DNA of 51,405 nucleotides, taken from positions 1 through 51,405 of IMG/VR virus record IMGVR_UViG_3300031772_000051. One strand, written 5' to 3'. This stretch comes from a virus. A model generated the notes under the pieces. It saw only the letters and a list, made by a program, of their open reading frames with translations. It ran no database searches and was not told the origin of the DNA. Both the position numbers and the translations under genes were made by a program. Shown one piece after another: positions 1 to 8,378 of this stretch; position 1 is the first letter of the stretch; each line of letters starts with the position of its first letter.

Positions 1-2
1 AA

Positions 3-506
3 AGATTGTATGTTGCAAATTCTTCATTGTCTCGTCTCCCATTGTTGCCAGATTCCATGTCAAATGGATACATAAATTGTTCTCAAAATGCAATCACTAC
101 CCTACCGGCAACATTGCCAGTCGGACTAAAAGAACTCTATTGCGATGCTAACAGTATCGTTGGGCCGCCTGCATCATTCCCTTCGAGCGTTGTAAGCATG
201 TCATTCTCCAGCAACACAAATTTGTCCGGATGGTTGACTACTCTTCCATCATCTTTGGTATGGTTTTGGGTTCGAGACAATCCATCATTGGTTAATCTCC
301 CAACCATTCCTCCACTTGTAAAATATTTGGATGCATCCTATAACAACTTATCAGCGGTAGTTCAAGATAGTAGTTGTGCTGATTTGGTTACAAATGGATT
401 ACTTTCCGGCTCGTTGGATATCCGTGGAAATGCCGCATTGCTGCCCGTTACTCTTACGAGAATAGCAACATTACAATCAAGGGCGTGGACAGTTCAGTAC
501 GTGTAA
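3..506 (+). CDS. Leucine-rich-repeat protein, 3' part only (probable tail fibre or adhesin)
   Basis: The reading frame is open to the left edge, so the true start lies outside the window; the TTG at 6 is only the first possible start codon inside it. The 166 visible residues hold about four leucine-rich repeats of the bacterial type (units such as LPATLPVGLKELYCDAN, LPSSLVWFWVRDN and IPPLVKYLDASYN) and end in a short non-repeat tail. LRR folds bind proteins or glycans. It lies 10 bases ahead of a collar-domain fibre gene, so a role as a tail-tip or receptor-binding protein is inferred from family and context. The repeats are seen directly; the function is inference. Confidence 0.7.
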   Translation, partial: RLYVANSSLSRLPLLPDSMSNGYINCSQNAITTLPATLPVGLKELYCDANSIVGPPASFPSSVVSMSFSSNTNLSGWLTTLPSSLVWFWVRDNPSLVNLPTIPPLVKYLDASYNNLSAVVQDSSCADLVTNGLLSGSLDIRGNAALLPVTLTRIATLQSRAWTVQYV

Positions 507-516
507 GGAATAACAT

Positions 517-2721
517 ATGAGCGTAATTAAAATCAGTGAACTAAATCCAATTCCAAGTTCTCCAACGTCGGATGATTTTCTGCCGTTGGTGGACAGTGGA
601 TCAATGACGACCTACCGTGCTACATTGGCACAGATCGCACTGGCAATTACTCAGAGTCAATATAGTATTGGAGCGCAGTATGCATCTCAGTCGTATTATT
701 CCACTCAATCGTTATTCGCCACTCAATCGTTATTCGCCACCAACTCGCTAACTTCTTTAACTGCCAGTATTGCGATCAATTCCTTTTTTGCATCAAGCTC
801 TGCGTTCACTACTCAATCATTGTTTGCCACTCAATCATTGTTTGCCACTCAATCATTAACCGCAAGTTTTACAACCGGATCTAGAAGTCACATAACTTCT
901 TTAACTGCCTCCGCAATCACGACAAGCATTATCAATGCAAGTCTTAAATACTCTTGTAATGGGTCTGAAGGACAGAGTGGAACATTTACCCAATTTGATT
1001 CAGGAAGTCAACTGTGGAAAAAATGTACATATGAAGGAGGAATTCTAATCCAATCGTCTTCCACTGATGTATCTCCAGTCTCAACAAATGTAGTAGATAC
1101 TGTTGGTATTGGAACCATCATGGCATATGGTGGTCAAATAGTTCCAAACAACTGGTTAGAATGTGATGGTGCAGCATTGCTAACCGCATCATATCAAGAC
1201 TTGTTTGCTAAAATAGGAAATACCGACCTTGATTCTATTCATGGGTATGTGTGTGACCAATTCGGAAACAGAAACAGTTCCGGATTCTATTTCAAAATGC
1301 CCGACCTACGTGGTGAGTTTATTCGTGGATGGGATCATGGTCGTGGAATAGATTCGGGGAGAACAACGGCAAGTGCTCAAGTCGCCGGACAAGGACTTCA
1401 CTATCACGGTGTTGGAAATTTTGATAGTTCGGGAAATAATGATGGATTTTTCATCTATCGCAGTTGGAGCGATGGATTGTCTTATACTGGAAGACAAATT
1501 CCGGGAGATGGTTCGGGAGGACCGGATTTTCATACTGTTCCCGGCAGCTTGAGTGCATTTCCAATGGCCACGTCAAATCCGGTCAATGGTTCTTCAGGAG
1601 ATAGTCGCCCACGAAACATTGCCTTTACTTATATCATCAAGTATTCCAATGCCGTTAATTTTGCTGCCAGTGGAAGTACACTTGCGGGTGACGTAACTGG
1701 AAACACGGCGGCGACAACCGTTGTTGGTTTGCGTGGAACATCCATTGATGTAACTGCACCAACCGATGGACAGTTTCTTAGGTATGATCTTGCAACCAAT
1801 AAATGGACACCCGCAAGTATTTCAGGAGTTTCTGGAATTGGTCGTTCGTGGATTATTGCAAACCCGGGAAATGCAGTTGTTGCATCTAATGGAACGGACC
1901 TCTATGTCATAAATTCCAATCGACACACGAGTAGGCGTGACGTATCCAAACTTGATATGCTTACGAACGTGGTGACTTTTGTTTGTACTGCATCAAACAA
2001 CAGTTGGAATTTCAATGGTAGATTGTTCAACACCGCAAATGTTCCGGCAGTTACGGGTTCAGTGGAACGTGCGTATCTTTGGACTGATGATGGTCTGTAT
2101 GATTTCCCAATTTCAACTCTAAACATGAGATTGATTCCCGGTACCGCCGGACATTACAACGATCTTCCTATTTCTGTAAGTTTTGCAGCATCAAGTGGTT
2201 CGAAACCTACAGTTTGGACATTGTATGCTGGATATGGTGCTACGACTGACGGACTTTACCCAACTGTAAGATGGCGCAGACACCACTGGACTACTGGTGG
2301 AGGATGGACTTATACGTGGGCACCAAACACAATTGATTTGAGAGCCATTCAAAATGCTCCTAGTATGTCGTTGTTTTACAATGATTATCCGGCTTATTCT
2401 GGAAATGGTTCTTCTATGATGTTGTGGGATTACAACTACATCCTGAAACGTTATTATATCATAGATACTTCTACGGGATATCTTCACATTCTCCAACAAA
2501 ACACCGGAACGTTTATGACGCATTGGAACAACCTTTACATAACATATGTCAAAACTCTAGCACTTCCTTCACAGGACAGCGCAAAATGGGAATCTGAAAA
2601 CAGCGAGAGAATGACCGTTGATTATGACCCGGTGACGGGTGCAGAACGTGGAATCATTTATTCCAGAAGAAACAGTACAGAACTTCTGGGGGTCATTAAC
2701 TACGTCAACTGGCCCGAATAA
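517..2721 (+). CDS. Tail fibre protein with phage tail collar domain
   Basis: A 734-residue protein with a good ribosome site (AAGGA, then AACATATG). The N-terminal half carries hexapeptide repeats TQSLFA and related SLTAS units, the kind of low-complexity beta repeat seen in trimeric fibre shafts. Residues about 196-375 match the phage tail collar domain (Pfam Phage collar): the segment around GTIMAYGG, WLECDGAAL, MPDLRGEFIRGWD and finally SRPRNIAFTYIIKYS is diagnostic. The remaining roughly 360 residues are an unrecognised C-terminal domain rich in Trp, Tyr and Gly, probably the receptor-binding tip. It is followed by a strong terminator. The collar domain is certain; the fibre role is known for the family; the tip role is inferred. 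Confidence 0.85.
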   Translation: MSVIKISELNPIPSSPTSDDFLPLVDSGSMTTYRATLAQIALAITQSQYSIGAQYASQSYYSTQSLFATQSLFATNSLTSLTASIAINSFFASSSAFTTQSLFATQSLFATQSLTASFTTGSRSHITSLTASAITTSIINASLKYSCNGSEGQSGTFTQFDSGSQLWKKCTYEGGILIQSSSTDVSPVSTNVVDTVGIGTIMAYGGQIVPNNWLECDGAALLTASYQDLFAKIGNTDLDSIHGYVCDQFGNRNSSGFYFKMPDLRGEFIRGWDHGRGIDSGRTTASAQVAGQGLHYHGVGNFDSSGNNDGFFIYRSWSDGLSYTGRQIPGDGSGGPDFHTVPGSLSAFPMATSNPVNGSSGDSRPRNIAFTYIIKYSNAVNFAASGSTLAGDVTGNTAATTVVGLRGTSIDVTAPTDGQFLRYDLATNKWTPASISGVSGIGRSWIIANPGNAVVASNGTDLYVINSNRHTSRRDVSKLDMLTNVVTFVCTASNNSWNFNGRLFNTANVPAVTGSVERAYLWTDDGLYDFPISTLNMRLIPGTAGHYNDLPISVSFAASSGSKPTVWTLYAGYGATTDGLYPTVRWRRHHWTTGGGWTYTWAPNTIDLRAIQNAPSMSLFYNDYPAYSGNGSSMMLWDYNYILKRYYIIDTSTGYLHILQQNTGTFMTHWNNLYITYVKTLALPSQDSAKWESENSERMTVDYDPVTGAERGIIYSRRNSTELLGVINYVNWPE
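703..857 (+). repeat. 18-bp tandem repeats encoding TQSLFA hexapeptides
   Basis: Two perfect 18-base units (ACTCAATCGTTATTCGCC) lie at 703-738. A second group of a sister unit (ACTCAATCATTGTTTGCC) lies at 811-846, with a partial third copy to 857. Each unit encodes six residues, so copy number can change without shifting the frame of the fibre gene. Confidence 0.9.
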
Positions 2722-2742
2722 TTGAATACGTGAATACGCATC

Positions 2743-2766
2743 AGACCCCGATTTCCGGGGTCTTTT
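2743..2766 (+). terminator. Rho-independent terminator after the collar fibre gene
   Basis: A perfect 8-bp stem (AGACCCCG paired with CGGGGTCT) with a 5-base loop is followed by TTTTGCTTT. It lies 22 bases after the fibre stop codon and ends the left-hand tail-fibre operon. Confidence 0.9.
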
Positions 2767-2780
2767 GCTTTGCGTAGGAA

Positions 2781-2788
2781 TATTTATA
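2781..2788 (+). promoter_or_regulatory. TATTTATA motif, candidate late promoter (leaderless geometry)
   Basis: The octamer lies just after a terminator and ends 5 bases before the ATG at 2793. With T4 late spacing the transcript would begin within one base of that ATG. AGGAA sits 12 bases before the ATG, so a weak ribosome site also exists. See the matching sites at 5262, 7276, 31113, 32613, 43138 and 45323. Confidence 0.45.
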
Positions 2789-2792
2789 AAGA

Positions 2793-3728
2793 ATGAAAGA
2801 CCGTATTCTCGACCGTATCATCCGATTCGATAAACTCCTTGGCATCACAGCCATCGTTATTGCTCTCGTGGCAGCATTTTTCTCCGTTTATGGTATTGCG
2901 ACACTCTTTGCGGGTGCGTTCGTTCTAACCGCAATTATGGCATCTTCCTTGGAAATTGGAAAGCTGGTTGCCGTGACGTTTTTATACCGCTATTGGCATA
3001 AGACTCAAGGGTTCTTAAAAACCTATCTCAGTATAGCTACGCTTGTCCTCATGTTGGTAACTTCACTTGGTATTTTTGGATACTTGAGTGCTGCTTACCA
3101 GAAATCCGCCATAGAATTCAAAGCGAGTCAGGAGAAGATTGTTTTGATTGAAGGTAAGAAGACCTATCTGAACGACAAAATCGCTCAATCTAAAATCCGT
3201 GTTCAAACTCTCAACGACATGAGAAAAATTCAAGAAGGTCGTTTGAGTGAGACATTGACCAATGCATACCTTACGAGAAATCCTATCCAACTGAAACAGA
3301 TTCAGGAACAGACCGTTGACATGGTGAAGTCCGCAGATGAGTCCATTAAGGTGGAGCAGGAGAAGATTCAGAACACTGCCGATGAAATCCAAAAGGTTGA
3401 CCAACAAGTGAACGAGATGAAATTTGCTTCTGCGGGGACAAAGGACATACGAACTTTTCAATTTGTGGCAGACCAGTTCGGGACCACTCTTGACAATGTT
3501 GCCAAGTGGTTCATCTTCACTATCATCTTTGTCTTTGATCCAATGGCAATTGCACTCATCCTTGCCTACAACGTAGTCTCCTATAAAAAAGACGAGGAAG
3601 TTTTGACTTCTATACGCCCGACTCTAACTGATGAATTGCCCGCACCACCTGTGGCGGATAATCCACTCCCTCAATCCACCGGCGCACCAGAGGCAAAACC
3701 ATCACCAAGACCTACGTGGCTTCACTAA
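2793..3728 (+). CDS. Multi-pass membrane protein with central coiled coil, unknown function
   Basis: A 311-residue protein with three hydrophobic segments near the N terminus (about residues 15-37, 40-62 and 75-100), a long Glu/Lys/Gln-rich coiled coil (about 105-215), a fourth hydrophobic segment (about 235-260) and a Pro-rich C-terminal tail. I do not recognise the family. The coiled coil between two membrane anchors suggests an inner-membrane protein that assembles with itself or another partner. It lies alone between a terminator and the early-type promoter at 3749, behind a candidate late motif, so a late function is possible, but that is inference. Confidence 0.65.
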   Translation: MKDRILDRIIRFDKLLGITAIVIALVAAFFSVYGIATLFAGAFVLTAIMASSLEIGKLVAVTFLYRYWHKTQGFLKTYLSIATLVLMLVTSLGIFGYLSAAYQKSAIEFKASQEKIVLIEGKKTYLNDKIAQSKIRVQTLNDMRKIQEGRLSETLTNAYLTRNPIQLKQIQEQTVDMVKSADESIKVEQEKIQNTADEIQKVDQQVNEMKFASAGTKDIRTFQFVADQFGTTLDNVAKWFIFTIIFVFDPMAIALILAYNVVSYKKDEEVLTSIRPTLTDELPAPPVADNPLPQSTGAPEAKPSPRPTWLH

Positions 3729-3748
3729 ATAAGAATAGATAAAATAAG

Positions 3749-3777
3749 TTGACTAATCGAGTGGAGTGGTGTAATAT
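3749..3777 (+). promoter_or_regulatory. Sigma70-like promoter for the sigma-factor operon
   Basis: TTGACT (3749-3754), an exact 17-base spacer and TAATAT (3772-3777). The element AAAATAAGTTGA covering the -35 recurs at the second host-type promoter at 34300. The predicted start is near 3784. It would drive the 45-aa ORF, the 98-aa membrane protein and the gp55-like sigma factor before late transcription. Confidence 0.75.
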
Positions 3778-3786
3778 TCAATTATG

Positions 3787-3806
3787 AAGTGAAAAAAGTT
3801 TCGCTT
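3787..3806 (+). other. Hairpin at the predicted 5' end of the early transcript
   Basis: AAGTGAAA pairs with TTTCGCTT (one G-T wobble) around a 4-base AAAG loop. It begins about three bases after the predicted start from the 3749 promoter. A 5' stem-loop could protect the mRNA from decay. There is no downstream T run, so it does not look like a terminator. Confidence 0.5.
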
Positions 3807-3862
3807 TAGCTGAATGAAATATATGTATGGGTCAGTTAACCTTAAAATAAGGCTACGATTCT

Positions 3863-4000
3863 ATGGATCAATCCGACATCAAATACATTATTGAACTTAT
3901 CAGCGATGGAATAACAACCAAAGATTGGGACGTTGTTGAAGAGGCACGAGAGACACTGAAAGAATTTATAGACACTGGCGAGCCTCCAGACGACGAATAA
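3863..4000 (+). CDS. Small acidic protein, 45 aa, unknown
   Basis: This short ORF begins MDQSDIKYIIELISDG and ends TGEPPDDE. It has AAGG ten bases before the ATG and is the first ORF after the early-type promoter and its 5' hairpin. It is acidic and predicted helical, with no motif I recognise. Its stop lies 4 bases before the next ATG, which fits a translated operon member. Small acidic early phage proteins often bind host proteins, but nothing here shows that. Confidence 0.5.
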   Translation: MDQSDIKYIIELISDGITTKDWDVVEEARETLKEFIDTGEPPDDE

Positions 4001-4004
4001 ACAC

Positions 4005-4301
4005 ATGATTACATTTTTTTTGATTGTAGGACTAATTATCTCTTTAGGACTTAACATAGCAACTTTTATACTTATTCAGAGGCTCCTAGAGAAGGTCAGA
4101 ACCTACGAAACGTGGGTAGTAGAATTCAAGCAAAACGTGACAGACACACTTGGAGAGATGAGAAAGATTGATGAGAACTCTACGTTCAAATCGTCATTTG
4201 AATCTACTGGCAAGGGAGTATTTGAGTCGGATGATGAAGTTGGACAGGTCTTCAAAGAGCTATTGGCCCTCGTCGAGAAATTAGACGATAGGATTCAATA
4301 A
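4005..4301 (+). CDS. Small single-pass membrane protein, 98 aa
   Basis: Residues about 3-27 form one strongly hydrophobic helix (FFLIVGLIISLGLNIATFIL), followed by a charged, probably coiled-coil cytoplasmic domain ending in LLALVEKLDDRIQ. It sits 4 bases after the 45-aa ORF and 4 bases before the late sigma gene, so the three are co-transcribed. The topology is seen in the sequence. The function is unknown. Confidence 0.7.
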   Translation: MITFFLIVGLIISLGLNIATFILIQRLLEKVRTYETWVVEFKQNVTDTLGEMRKIDENSTFKSSFESTGKGVFESDDEVGQVFKELLALVEKLDDRIQ

Positions 4302-4305
4302 CTCT

Positions 4306-5214
4306 ATGCCAAAAAAGAAAAAGGTTACAAAAAACGTTCGACAGAAGTCTCCCCGCAACACCGAAAAGAAACCGGCTAAGGTCCAAAAGGTTATTCAGCC
4401 AAAAGTTCCAATAAGACAAATTATTGAAACAGTTCCGTCTGAGGTAGTCGGAAAGATTAAAATCCCACGCAAGAGACGCAGCAAGAACGGAACCACCCGA
4501 ATGTATTTTACTCAGGACACTGAGGACGCCATCATTGCGTACAACAAGGAAGAAAACTTAGATGTCCGTGAGCAGATTTTCCGTGAGCGAATCCATCACG
4601 CACTTCAAAAGCTGGTGGAGAATGTTTTTAACACATTCAAGTTCTCCTATTTTGAAACTGGTCCTCAAGATGTTCAGAAGGAATGCCTCACACATCTTGT
4701 CGCCAACATGCACAAGTTTGACCCCAACCGAACAAGCAAACTCGACCCCACCAAAAAGGCACGGGCGTTTGCCTATTTTTCCATCATTGCAAAACACTAT
4801 CTTATTTTGTTGAACAACACCAACTACAAGAAATTCAACCAAAATGTGGAAATCAGCGAGGAACGTGATGAGCATACGGTGCAACTTCAGGCACATGACA
4901 AGTATTATGCTCAACAAGAGATGTCAGATTTCATCCGATTGATAGTTGAATTTTGGGAAAAGAACGTCAACAAAATCTTCACCAAACAAAGAGACCTTAA
5001 CATTGCCAATGCGGTGGTTGAGTTATTCCGAAATTCAGATAGGATTGATGCATACAACAAGAAGGCACTGTATCTTTACATTCGTGAAATGGCCATGTGT
5101 AAGACGCAGCAGATTACCAAGGTCATAAACCGAATGAAACAGTATCACGACAACATCCAGCGTTCATATCAAGACGATGGTTACGTGAATACTGAACGTT
5201 ACGCTACGGCGTAA
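4306..5214 (+). CDS. 55: Late transcription sigma factor, T4 gp55-like
   Basis: A 302-residue protein, longer than the 185-residue T4 gp55. The first 75 or so residues are a Lys/Arg-rich extension starting MPKKKKVTKNVRQK. Residues about 97-176 match the gp55/sigma region 2 pattern, including FDPNRTSKLDPTKKARAFAY followed by FSIIAKHYLILL, which in T4 gp55 contacts core RNA polymerase and late promoters. The C-terminal part (YLYIREMAMCKTQQITKVIN) is helical. In T4 the C terminus binds the sliding clamp, which could not be checked here. The gene is expressed from the host-like promoter at 3749, fitting an early/middle product that switches on late genes. The family assignment is fairly secure; the promoter specificity is inferred. 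Confidence 0.8.
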   Translation: MPKKKKVTKNVRQKSPRNTEKKPAKVQKVIQPKVPIRQIIETVPSEVVGKIKIPRKRRSKNGTTRMYFTQDTEDAIIAYNKEENLDVREQIFRERIHHALQKLVENVFNTFKFSYFETGPQDVQKECLTHLVANMHKFDPNRTSKLDPTKKARAFAYFSIIAKHYLILLNNTNYKKFNQNVEISEERDEHTVQLQAHDKYYAQQEMSDFIRLIVEFWEKNVNKIFTKQRDLNIANAVVELFRNSDRIDAYNKKALYLYIREMAMCKTQQITKVINRMKQYHDNIQRSYQDDGYVNTERYATA

Positions 5215-5235
5215 CCGTTAAAATAATTGATAGTA

Positions 5236-5256
5236 GGACGCTCAAAGTGGGCGTCC
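5236..5256 (+). terminator. Hairpin after the sigma gene, possible weak terminator
   Basis: GGACGC pairs with GCGTCC around a 9-base loop, 21 bases after the sigma-factor stop. No T run follows, so it may act by pausing, by Rho, or as an mRNA end-protecting stem rather than as a classical terminator. Confidence 0.35.
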
Positions 5257-5261
5257 CGGTC

Positions 5262-5269
5262 TATTTATG
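5262..5269 (+). promoter_or_regulatory. TATTTATG, candidate late promoter (leaderless geometry)
   Basis: A one-base variant of the TATTTATA motif. Using the T4 late geometry, the transcript would start at 5275, exactly the A of the ATG of the 132-aa gene. No Shine-Dalgarno sequence is visible before that ATG, which favours a leaderless reading. Confidence 0.45.
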
Positions 5270-5274
5270 TATGT

Positions 5275-5673
5275 ATGGCAACCTTTGATTTCGATGTATA
5301 TGATGGAAAAACCTTTCGTGATTTGTGCAAAGAGGTCGTAGATCGTTCACAAAGCAAGAAGGACCAGTTGGACACTCTCTTTTCAGACGTGCGTGGGCAT
5401 ATCAAGAACATAAATGATGCTCAAGTCTTTCTTCCTCGCATCAAAGAGTTGATGGATGTAGGTATCAAGAATGATGAGCAACTCATCAAACTCGCCGCAG
5501 TACTTCAACGACTTCAGTCTGCACAATTGGAAGCATCTGGTGGAGACTCTACCGGATTAACCGATGAAGAGAAGGAACAACTCATCGAAAGCGTCTCCAA
5601 GGCAAAACTTTCCGAGATAATCAAAGAAGTCTCTGCTCCCACCGTCCTTCCACCATCATCATCCGTTGTTTAA
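5275..5673 (+). CDS. Hypothetical protein, 132 aa, baseplate-block neighbour
   Basis: The start is set at the ATG at 5275 (MATFDFDVYDGKTF) rather than in-frame upstream codons, because those would overlap the hairpin and the TATTTATG motif. The protein is helical and charged (residues about 12-90), then becomes Ser/Pro-rich at the C terminus. It lies 3 bases before the gp5-like hub gene. In T4 small hub-assembly factors (gp26, gp28, gp51) act with gp5, so a hub-assembly role is conceivable, but I see no sequence signature for it. Confidence 0.6.
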   Translation: MATFDFDVYDGKTFRDLCKEVVDRSQSKKDQLDTLFSDVRGHIKNINDAQVFLPRIKELMDVGIKNDEQLIKLAAVLQRLQSAQLEASGGDSTGLTDEEKEQLIESVSKAKLSEIIKEVSAPTVLPPSSSVV

Positions 5674-5676
5674 CCT

Positions 5677-7272
5677 ATGTCTTACTGGAAATCTACTACA
5701 AAAAATTCCCGAGAGTTAGACAGTTTTGGTCTGGCAACAACCAATACTTCCGGAAAAGGTTCCGCTCCAATAGAATTCTATGAGATGGAAATTGGGGTTG
5801 TGTTGGACATCGTACTGGATGATAAACACCCCATCCTCACAAAGGGAGACATTTTGCATCGGTATGTTGATGCTGACCGATGGCCGGGCGACTTGTTGGA
5901 TAAAAAGGCAGACCCGAAGAAGGACATAGACTATACGTGGATTGGACGGGCGTTGGTGCGTCCCATGATTTCAGAAAAGGTGACGAGCAAGGATCAACTT
6001 CTGTGGGCATATCCGCTCGAAACCAACCTTTCAGAATATCCTCTTATCAACGAAACTGTAATTCTCACTACGTTCGGAGGAAAGCTTTACTACAGTCGCA
6101 AGGTCAACTGTCACAATTGGCCAAACAACAATCTTGATTTTTCCTCCAACGAATCGGTATCTGGACAAACAAACACCGAGTTATACACCAACACTCCATT
6201 TACTGGAAAGAAAGAATCCGTTCTCAAAGCTCCCACCACAGAAATTCTAAAAGACAACACCGGATATCATGGGTATGCGGGAAAATATTTCGTTGCAAAC
6301 AACAAGATACGCACTGTAAAACGATTTGAGGGAGACTTGTTGATTGAAAGTCGTCATGGGCAGACGATTCATATGACTGCATATGATTCTCTGAGAGGCA
6401 ATGACGTAGGAGACCCGAAGAACCGTGATTATAGAGACGGTGGGAACCCGATGATTTTGATTCGCAATCGTCAGAGAACACTTTTGAAGGAGGGGCAGAC
6501 GCTTTCGTTGCAGCATAGTCCTAATCCAGCGACCATTCAAGGAACCAAATACGAAAAGAACGCCGGTGGATTTTTGGAAGAGAACATCAATCACGATGGG
6601 TCAACCATGCAAATAACCAGTGGTCAAACCGTAAGTGGATGGGTGACGACTTGTTATAAAAAGATGTTCGGCGTGGGTGAAGAAGTGTCCAAATTTGCTG
6701 GAAAGTCGGCATTTAAGTATCCAATTCTAAATGGAGACCAAATTGTTATCAACACGGACAGAATGGTATTGTCTGCCCGATATGCTGAAATGATGCAATT
6801 TTCAAAAAAGAGATTTGCCATCGTGACCGACAATGAATATACGGTGGATGCCCACCAACAGATAGTTTTGACCACAAATACCAAGACAGTCATCAATTCT
6901 CCTGCTATCTATTTGGGAGAGTATGACATGACAAACGAGCCAGCATTGCTAGGTCAAACGACGGTCAACTGGCTTTATGAACTTTGCAATTGGTTATTGG
7001 CACATACTCACTGGTATAAACACTCGCATGTGGATGCGGGAAAAGAGTCTCCGTCACAGACTCAGTTGCCAGTTCAAGTTCAACAATTGATTGCATTACG
7101 AGATAAACTACACACACTAATGAGCCGAAGAGTCTTCATGACTGGTGGAGGATTAGCACCGGGACAGAACGGTGGGTCCATACCCGAGGGAACGGAACCT
7201 ATAAAAATAGGAATTGGTAATGGTTCTGGAGTACCGGGAGAGTGGAAAGGTAAGAGCTATCGGCCCGCATAA
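5677..7272 (+). CDS. 5: Baseplate hub / central spike protein, gp5-like
   Basis: A 531-residue protein. An N-terminal OB-fold-like region (to about residue 150) contains GRALVRPM and a following segment around PLINETVILTTFGGKLYYSRKVN, typical of gp5-type hub proteins. The middle (RFEGDLLIESRHGQTIHM, NHDGSTMQITSGQT) and the later beta-rich stretch (INTDRMVLSARY to SPAIYLGEYD) resemble the gp5/VgrG spike. A helical C-terminal end follows with His/Trp-rich HTHWYKHSH. I see no T4-lysozyme-like insert, unlike T4 gp5 (575 residues). It stands just before gp25 and gp6, consistent with a baseplate operon. Family assignment is by pattern recognition and context, not alignment. Confidence 0.6.
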   Translation: MSYWKSTTKNSRELDSFGLATTNTSGKGSAPIEFYEMEIGVVLDIVLDDKHPILTKGDILHRYVDADRWPGDLLDKKADPKKDIDYTWIGRALVRPMISEKVTSKDQLLWAYPLETNLSEYPLINETVILTTFGGKLYYSRKVNCHNWPNNNLDFSSNESVSGQTNTELYTNTPFTGKKESVLKAPTTEILKDNTGYHGYAGKYFVANNKIRTVKRFEGDLLIESRHGQTIHMTAYDSLRGNDVGDPKNRDYRDGGNPMILIRNRQRTLLKEGQTLSLQHSPNPATIQGTKYEKNAGGFLEENINHDGSTMQITSGQTVSGWVTTCYKKMFGVGEEVSKFAGKSAFKYPILNGDQIVINTDRMVLSARYAEMMQFSKKRFAIVTDNEYTVDAHQQIVLTTNTKTVINSPAIYLGEYDMTNEPALLGQTTVNWLYELCNWLLAHTHWYKHSHVDAGKESPSQTQLPVQVQQLIALRDKLHTLMSRRVFMTGGGLAPGQNGGSIPEGTEPIKIGIGNGSGVPGEWKGKSYRPA

Positions 7273-7275
7273 GGA

Positions 7276-7283
7276 TATTTATA
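7276..7283 (+). promoter_or_regulatory. TATTTATA motif, candidate late promoter (leaderless geometry)
   Basis: It ends 4 bases before the ATG at 7287. AAGGA lies 11 bases before the same ATG, so conventional initiation is also possible if an upstream promoter is used. Confidence 0.4.
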
Positions 7284-7286
7284 TCT

Positions 7287-7952
7287 ATGAAAAAGTCAGA
7301 ACTCACACAACTCACACAGATAATTGAGCACATCGTAGCAAAAGAAGTGCGTAAACAACTTCCTGCAATCATTGCAGAGACGTTTCAGAACATGATGGGC
7401 AGACAGGTCGTATCCGAGCAAAGAAACGAGCCAGAACCCATTCAGGAGCAAGTGGAACCACAAGAACCACGGGTTGGGGAATCACCAACAGATTTCAAGG
7501 CGTCTTTAAGGGAATTGTTCGCCGGAACCCCTGTTATGAAGACTCCACCGGCATCAAATCAACCGAGACCAGTTCGGCAGTTTGCCAAAGACCCGATTCT
7601 TAACCAAATTTTGAACGAGACGACATCAGACCTGCGAGATAGGGAACGCTTGGTCGGTGCAGCCGCTTATGCGGGTGGATATTCCCCGGGGTTGACAATG
7701 GTACCGGGATTCAACCCAGATGCAGCATCGTCAATGCCAATGGAAGAGGAACCCACATTTGCAAGAAATATGCCGTCAATGGCACCGCCCGTGAACGCAG
7801 CACCAAGGTCAAGACCACAAGTGTTTCAAGAAGGAATGATTCCTTCAACTCCGATACCAGATGGAGTGCCAGCCGCAGTTAAAGGGGCGTTGACTCGCAA
7901 TTACTCATCCATGATGAAGTTGATTGATAAGAAAAAGAAGGGTATAGCATAA
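7287..7952 (+). CDS. Hypothetical protein with disordered centre, 221 aa
   Basis: Residues 1-45 form an amphipathic helical region (IIEHIVAKEVRKQLPAIIAE). The middle (about 45-195) is rich in Pro, Gln, Glu and Met and probably unstructured. A basic C-terminal segment (YSSMMKLIDKKKKGIA) ends the protein. It lies between the gp5-like hub and gp25, with one base between its stop and the gp25 ATG, so it is translated with the baseplate proteins. A baseplate assembly or chaperone role is a guess from position; no family is recognised. Confidence 0.6.
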   Translation: MKKSELTQLTQIIEHIVAKEVRKQLPAIIAETFQNMMGRQVVSEQRNEPEPIQEQVEPQEPRVGESPTDFKASLRELFAGTPVMKTPPASNQPRPVRQFAKDPILNQILNETTSDLRDRERLVGAAAYAGGYSPGLTMVPGFNPDAASSMPMEEEPTFARNMPSMAPPVNAAPRSRPQVFQEGMIPSTPIPDGVPAAVKGALTRNYSSMMKLIDKKKKGIA

Positions 7953-7953
7953 G

Positions 7954-8376
7954 ATGGCAATAGTTAAAAATACTCCGATCGGATTGAATTTGCCTATTCG
8001 TAGTGGACCTACGAGTGGGTATTTTGACCAGTCCACGGATACTTTTACGGCGTACCGGATGAATATCATCAACCTCATCCGAACCGCACCGGGAGAAAGA
8101 CGCATGAATCCTACGTTTGGATGCCGTCTGTGGAACATTGTCTTTGAACCAAACGACGATTTTATTCCTGACAAGGTAGGTAAAGCGATTAGAGAGGATG
8201 TCGCACAGTGGATTCCGGGAGTGTCGGTCACATCCGTTGATGTTAAATACTTCGGAGATGACCAAACTTCCGACCTCCGAGATATTTATAAACTGTACAT
8301 CGCTGTAAAGTTCACGGTTGATGCAATCAATCAAGAGGATGTCGTCGAAATTATTCTCGATACCAACAAAGTATAA
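7954..8376 (+). CDS. 25: Baseplate wedge subunit, gp25 (GPW/gp25 family)
   Basis: 140 residues, close to T4 gp25 (132). The family core is clear: INLIRTAPGERRMNPTFGCR followed by LWNIVFEP, then a helix (IREDVAQWIPGVSV) and the final beta strands. gp25 joins the gp6-gp7 core bundle at the inner baseplate and helps start sheath polymerisation. It is followed 2 bases later by gp6, its direct structural partner, the same pairing found in T4-like phages. Confidence 0.92.
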   Translation: MAIVKNTPIGLNLPIRSGPTSGYFDQSTDTFTAYRMNIINLIRTAPGERRMNPTFGCRLWNIVFEPNDDFIPDKVGKAIREDVAQWIPGVSVTSVDVKYFGDDQTSDLRDIYKLYIAVKFTVDAINQEDVVEIILDTNKV

Positions 8377-8378
8377 CT

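Noticed and set aside
5227-5274. Longer start for the 132-aa protein
   Set aside because: The extra codons run through the hairpin and the TATTTATG motif, and the initiator would be TTG without a ribosome site.
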